Below, in pieces: positions 61,702 to 64,000 of a stretch of DNA of 64,000 bases. The stretch comes from Gp6-AA40 sp036407095 (GTDB lineage: Bacteria; Acidobacteriota; Vicinamibacteria; Vicinamibacterales; UBA2999). Made by a program: the position numbers and the translations under genes. The notes under the pieces are model-generated. The model saw only the letters and a list, made by a program, of their open reading frames with translations, ran no database searches and was not told the DNA's origin. Location of the stretch: NCBI GenBank assembly GCA_036407095.1, contig DASWZV010000079.1, positions 1 through 64,000 on the forward strand, in the 5' to 3' direction. The first letter of the stretch is position 1; every line of letters starts with the position of its first letter.

Positions 61702-64000
<2,299 letters not shown>

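Overview
The window is GC-rich, densely coded bacterial chromosome. The gene content points to an acidobacterium, most likely the Vicinamibacteria group (subdivision 6): secreted carboxypeptidase-regulatory-like proteins, proteins with a repeated 'PDLSG' motif, serine/threonine kinases with a zinc-ribbon head, DUF5777 barrels, a peptidase-MA/beta-propeller/outer-membrane-barrel fusion, and a succinate dehydrogenase with one large membrane subunit. This assignment is inference from gene families; the window has no rRNA or marker tree. I see no prophage, transposase, tRNA, rRNA or CRISPR array.

Layout. 1-13.6 kb: a secreted heme protein, two alpha/beta hydrolases, a DUF72 protein, a NatAB-type ABC exporter, a CusF-Sco1 lipoprotein, two hypothetical proteins, an EEP-family hydrolase and a SigR-like ECF sigma/zinc anti-sigma/TlpA operon. 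14-22 kb: a 1064-residue outer-membrane peptidase fusion, tandem 'PDLSG' paralogs and a membrane Ser/Thr kinase. 22-30 kb: an aspartyl-protease/TPR protein, a 7Fe ferredoxin, then a histidine kinase and NtrC-type regulator followed by a periplasmic electron-transfer cassette (CuA cupredoxin, cytochrome c lipoprotein, DUF5777 barrel, plastocyanin-like lipoprotein). 30-43 kb: central metabolism, with lipoyl synthase, succinate dehydrogenase, a metallo-beta-lactamase-fold enzyme and the full pyruvate dehydrogenase complex (E1, E2, E3). 43-50 kb: UDG family 5, two cytochrome c'-like proteins, GDPD, and an AAA+/VWA/LON-N cluster. 50-64 kb: a multi-domain secreted adhesin-like protein, a second ECF sigma/anti-sigma operon, a YpdA-like reductase, aspartokinase, an APC permease, and glutamate synthase (gltD complete, gltB cut by the window edge).

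The most unusual content is between the genes. Three classes of inverted repeat recur. (i) Six arrays hold about 54 copies of a 24-bp unit built on GTCGGTGCGATCC. Most have a forward arm, a short asymmetric core with a 21-bp step, then a reverse arm. Each array abuts the 3' end of at least one gene, and in three cases the stop codon lies inside the first unit. (ii) Two-armed GC palindromes begin with GTAG, and the TAG is the actual stop codon of five different genes. (iii) Five long hairpins have arms made of tandem short words, mostly 7-mers; the word differs at each locus but the architecture is the same, and two sit in divergent promoter regions. Two further elements, at 4.3-4.5 kb and 21.8-22.0 kb, look like small MITE-type elements with terminal inverted repeats. 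Related DNA also appears inside coding sequence: ypdA and gltD share an 18-bp in-frame repeat.
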